Assembly (NCBI RefSeq): GCF_905163445.1
Contig: NC_053183.1
Location: 1,798,001-1,862,000 of the forward strand
DNA length: 64,000 bases
Source: Pararge aegeria
Taxonomy: Eukaryota; Arthropoda; Insecta; Lepidoptera; Nymphalidae
Direction of reading: 5' to 3'
A model generated the notes under the pieces. That model ran no database searches. It had not been told where the DNA came from and saw nothing but the letters and a program-made list of their open reading frames with translations. Shown piece after piece: positions 62,031 to 64,000 of this stretch (position 1 is its first letter; every line of letters begins with the position of its first letter). The position numbers were made by a program, and so were the translations under genes.

Positions 62031-62079
62031 TTCAATCAATTGATGTTTACGATAATCTAGTAAACATCAATTGATTGAA
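62031..62079. repeat. Perfect hairpin, 20-bp arms
   Basis: TTCAATCAATTGATGTTTAC (62031-62050), loop GATAATCTA, exact reverse complement (62060-62079). Confidence 0.97.
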
Positions 62080-62112
62080 CAAAAAAAATATGTCATAAAG
62101 AAGTTTCACTTC

Positions 62113-62939
62113 TTACGTGTGTACACTAACACACACACACATTTTGTTTTTATTCCTTTTTTAATAAAAAGGAATAAGTTAATATTTTAAAAATAAAGCT
62201 TAAGAGTAGTGCAACCATTTTTTTTTCATTAGACGACGATGATTTAGAAAACCTCCGTCTTTAAAGCAGTCAAAAGTCTCTTTTATTGAAATAAAAATAA
62301 AGAAATTTACTCGTATATTATATGCAGAGTTCCTACTTGATTACTGTTTTATCATAAACATTCTACAATTATTTGCTACAAAAAAGTATTAGGTTATAAC
62401 GTAAATTGAAGATTGTATAGTTCAAAATGATAATTTGACCCATACAGGTTATCTTACATCAAATATCAATGTCTTTCGTCATACAAAATAGATGGCATTG
62501 TATGAATTCACTCGTTAGAATGTCAAGGAGCCATTCATCAGAGAAATATGAAGCTTGATTGATAAATTGTGACAGGCATTTTTCAATTAGGGTATTTGGG
62601 TATTTGAGATGCACTGTATAGCCACGTCTACAGGGACAAAGAGTGGTCAAATGCGACTCATTTAGGAGTTATATTTGACTAGCCAACCCAACGACTTTGT
62701 CTGCGTAAAATTTCCCCTGGAGTTTTTAAGTGTTTGTTGCCTCGCGCCCTGCCGTACGCTATTTTACCGGCACGTTTTAGCTATAAAGATCATTGTCGAA
62801 GCGGTGATAGACCAGTGTTTACCGAATGGGCTCGAAGTGGTAAACGAATGTAAGTGAAATCCATTGTAGCCAATATGTAGCTATATTTACATTTTTATAA
62901 ATTAATTCTTATCAAAATGGAATAACTTTATTGCTTCTG
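62113..62939. other. AT-rich stretch, nothing firm
   Basis: AGCGGTGATAGACCAGTG near 62800 is an isolated S2 head fragment. No exon recognised. Confidence 0.4.
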
Positions 62940-63140
62940 CACGGCCCAGTGCGGATTGGTGGACTCCACACACCTTTGAGAACATTATGTAGAACCTCTC
63001 AGGCGTGCAGACGCGTTCTCCTTCACCGTTGAAGCAAGTAATATTTTAATTGCTTAACTTATTTAGAAAAGTTAGAGGTGCGTGAGGTCGAACTCGGCCC
63101 TCCGACAGTAAAGTCGAAGTCCTACCCATTAGGCTTTAAG
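62940..63140 (-). mobile_element. SINE family S2, reverse, partial
   Basis: CGGCCCAGTGCGGATTGGTG, CACACACCTTTGAGAACATT, TTCACCGTTGAAGCAAGTAA and a decayed head; the 3' terminus is missing. Confidence 0.7.
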
Positions 63141-63430
63141 CCACATCTGCCTGAAATTAACCGGCTAGCAAGCCTATCACACCAGAACAGCAATTCTGCT
63201 ACAGTAATTAGCATGGCGGTAGCAGATACTTCCCCTGACGAGCTTTGTCTTAAAAAGCTCAACTAAAACTATCATATACACATTTTGTACTATAATAGGC
63301 GAATAGGCAAAGATGCAGACCAGAAGAGTTTTTAGAATGAGCTATTAGGTACACACAATGCAATGTACTTTACGAGTTAAAGGTTTTTGTTCAATCAAGT
63401 TTTTTTCCTGTTTATTTGCGTATCCTAGAC

Positions 63431-63475
63431 GACCTCTCTGGCGCAACGGTGAGCGCTGTGAATTAGCTTGCATCG
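63431..63475 (+). repeat. SINE S3 head fragment
   Basis: GACCTCTCTGGCGCAACGGT and GAGCGCTGTGAATTAGCTTG. Confidence 0.5.
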
Positions 63476-63671
63476 TGGAAGCATATATAGAATTTTTTAT
63501 CCCGGGGAAACCTAACATGTCGTTCTAATCTTTATCTATTCCGGATTTAATCGGTTCAAACCGGTTCAAATAGAAATCAAAACGCGTGCTCACATAAAAA
63601 GGAAATGAACGGTTGTATTTCAATTGGCAGCACCTACTCGTAGCACCAGTGCAGTTCCGACGTACCGACGT

Positions 63672-63776
63672 ATGCAGATAACCTTGATTGTTTTGACCCT
63701 AGCCGCGTTTATATGTTTCGGCGCGACAGTGGATCGTTTATCCTTAGAACTTTGTCAGTCTGTTTGTGTAGTCTGC
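63672..63776 (+). CDS. Possible first exon of a small secreted protein
   Basis: From the ATG at 63672 the frame reads MQITLIVLTLAAFICFGATV, which has the layout of a signal peptide with cleavage near residue 18. DRLSLELCQSVCVVC follows, then a possible donor GTAATC at 63777 in phase 0. Without splicing the frame stops at 63842 (56 residues). The patch is GC-richer than its surroundings, and an initiator-like GTGCAGTTCCG lies 23 bases upstream. No domain is recognised and the rest of the gene would lie mostly outside the window. Chance is not excluded. Confidence 0.3.
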
Positions 63777-63875
63777 GTAATCGTAGAACTCAAAGGGTCT
63801 AAGCTGAATGATGTTTATTTTATAAACTTAATCAGTGTTTAATAGTTATGGCTCTCTTACACGTTATTTAGTTAA

Positions 63876-64000
63876 GGGGTGTTCATAAAATACATGAGAT
63901 GTTTAAGGGGGGGAGGGGGGTCGAGTCAAATCTCATCTAAACTTACGTTGGAGAGAGGGGGGTCTTTTCCCAGATTGAAACAAAAAAAATTATACTATTT
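63876..64000 (+). repeat. G-rich interspersed repeat, cut by the window edge
   Basis: TTCATAAAATACATGAGATG, GGGGGGGAGGGGGGTCGAGT and GAGAGAGGGGGGTCTTTTCC have the look of a common lepidopteran repeat; the class is unknown. Confidence 0.45.

Larger units (their letters stand above)
59110..62112. mobile_element. Possible 3-kb element bounded by 18-bp inverted repeats
   Basis: GAAGTGAAACTTCTTTAT at 59110-59127 and ATAAAGAAGTTTCACTTC at 62095-62112 are exact reverse complements. The motif recalls the MITE ends at 29217 and 53282. No transposase frame lies between and no target duplication is clear, so these could be two solo ends. Confidence 0.35.

Overview
This is a eukaryotic, AT-rich, repeat-dense window of insect nuclear DNA, most probably from a butterfly or moth. 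The evidence is the intron-bearing genes, tRNA-headed SINEs of the lepidopteran Metulj type, RTE and CR1-like retrotransposon ends, short non-autonomous Helitrons, and hAT elements. There are no bacterial operons, no CRISPR array and no complete tRNA or rRNA gene. The species cannot be fixed from sequence alone.

Two host genes are supported. Near the left end on the + strand (2175-3884) is a complete three-exon gene for a 105-residue secreted protein with one eight-cysteine von Willebrand factor C domain (SVWC, Vago-like). On the - strand, six exons between 58848 and 25914 encode the C-terminal 278 residues of a gap-junction innexin closest to innexin 1 (ogre). Its first exons lie beyond the right edge. 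Its second visible intron is about 24 kb and holds most of the mobile DNA in the right half. A possible first exon of another small secreted protein starts at 63672.

Everything else is mobile or repeat-derived DNA. 5215-11131 holds nested DNA transposons: an outer hAT-type element (13-bp ends, 8-bp target duplication GTCAGACT) carries an inner 4.3-kb hAT with an intact two-exon transposase gene (15-bp ends, duplication CCCTGACC), which carries a 138-bp Helitron. 29934-30668 is a second nest: a Helitron inside a SINE inside a CR1-like LINE remnant. 37922-41170 is an RTE retrotransposon inserted into a SINE with its 5' half inverted, so the endonuclease half reads on the - strand and the reverse transcriptase half on the + strand, both open. 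A 90-bp inverted duplication brackets that locus. Three SINE families (called S1, S2 and S3 here) recur; S2 shares its 3' end with the RTE, which suggests RTE mobilises it.

The most unusual general feature is a scatter of mostly unrelated, perfect or near-perfect short hairpins (arms 12-26 bp, mostly 3-9 nt loops) in non-coding DNA, plus one near-perfect 131-bp inverted repeat at 56085-56429. They do not coincide with transposon ends and look like products of local template switching. All alignments here were done by eye, so repeat boundaries are approximate unless a target duplication is given.
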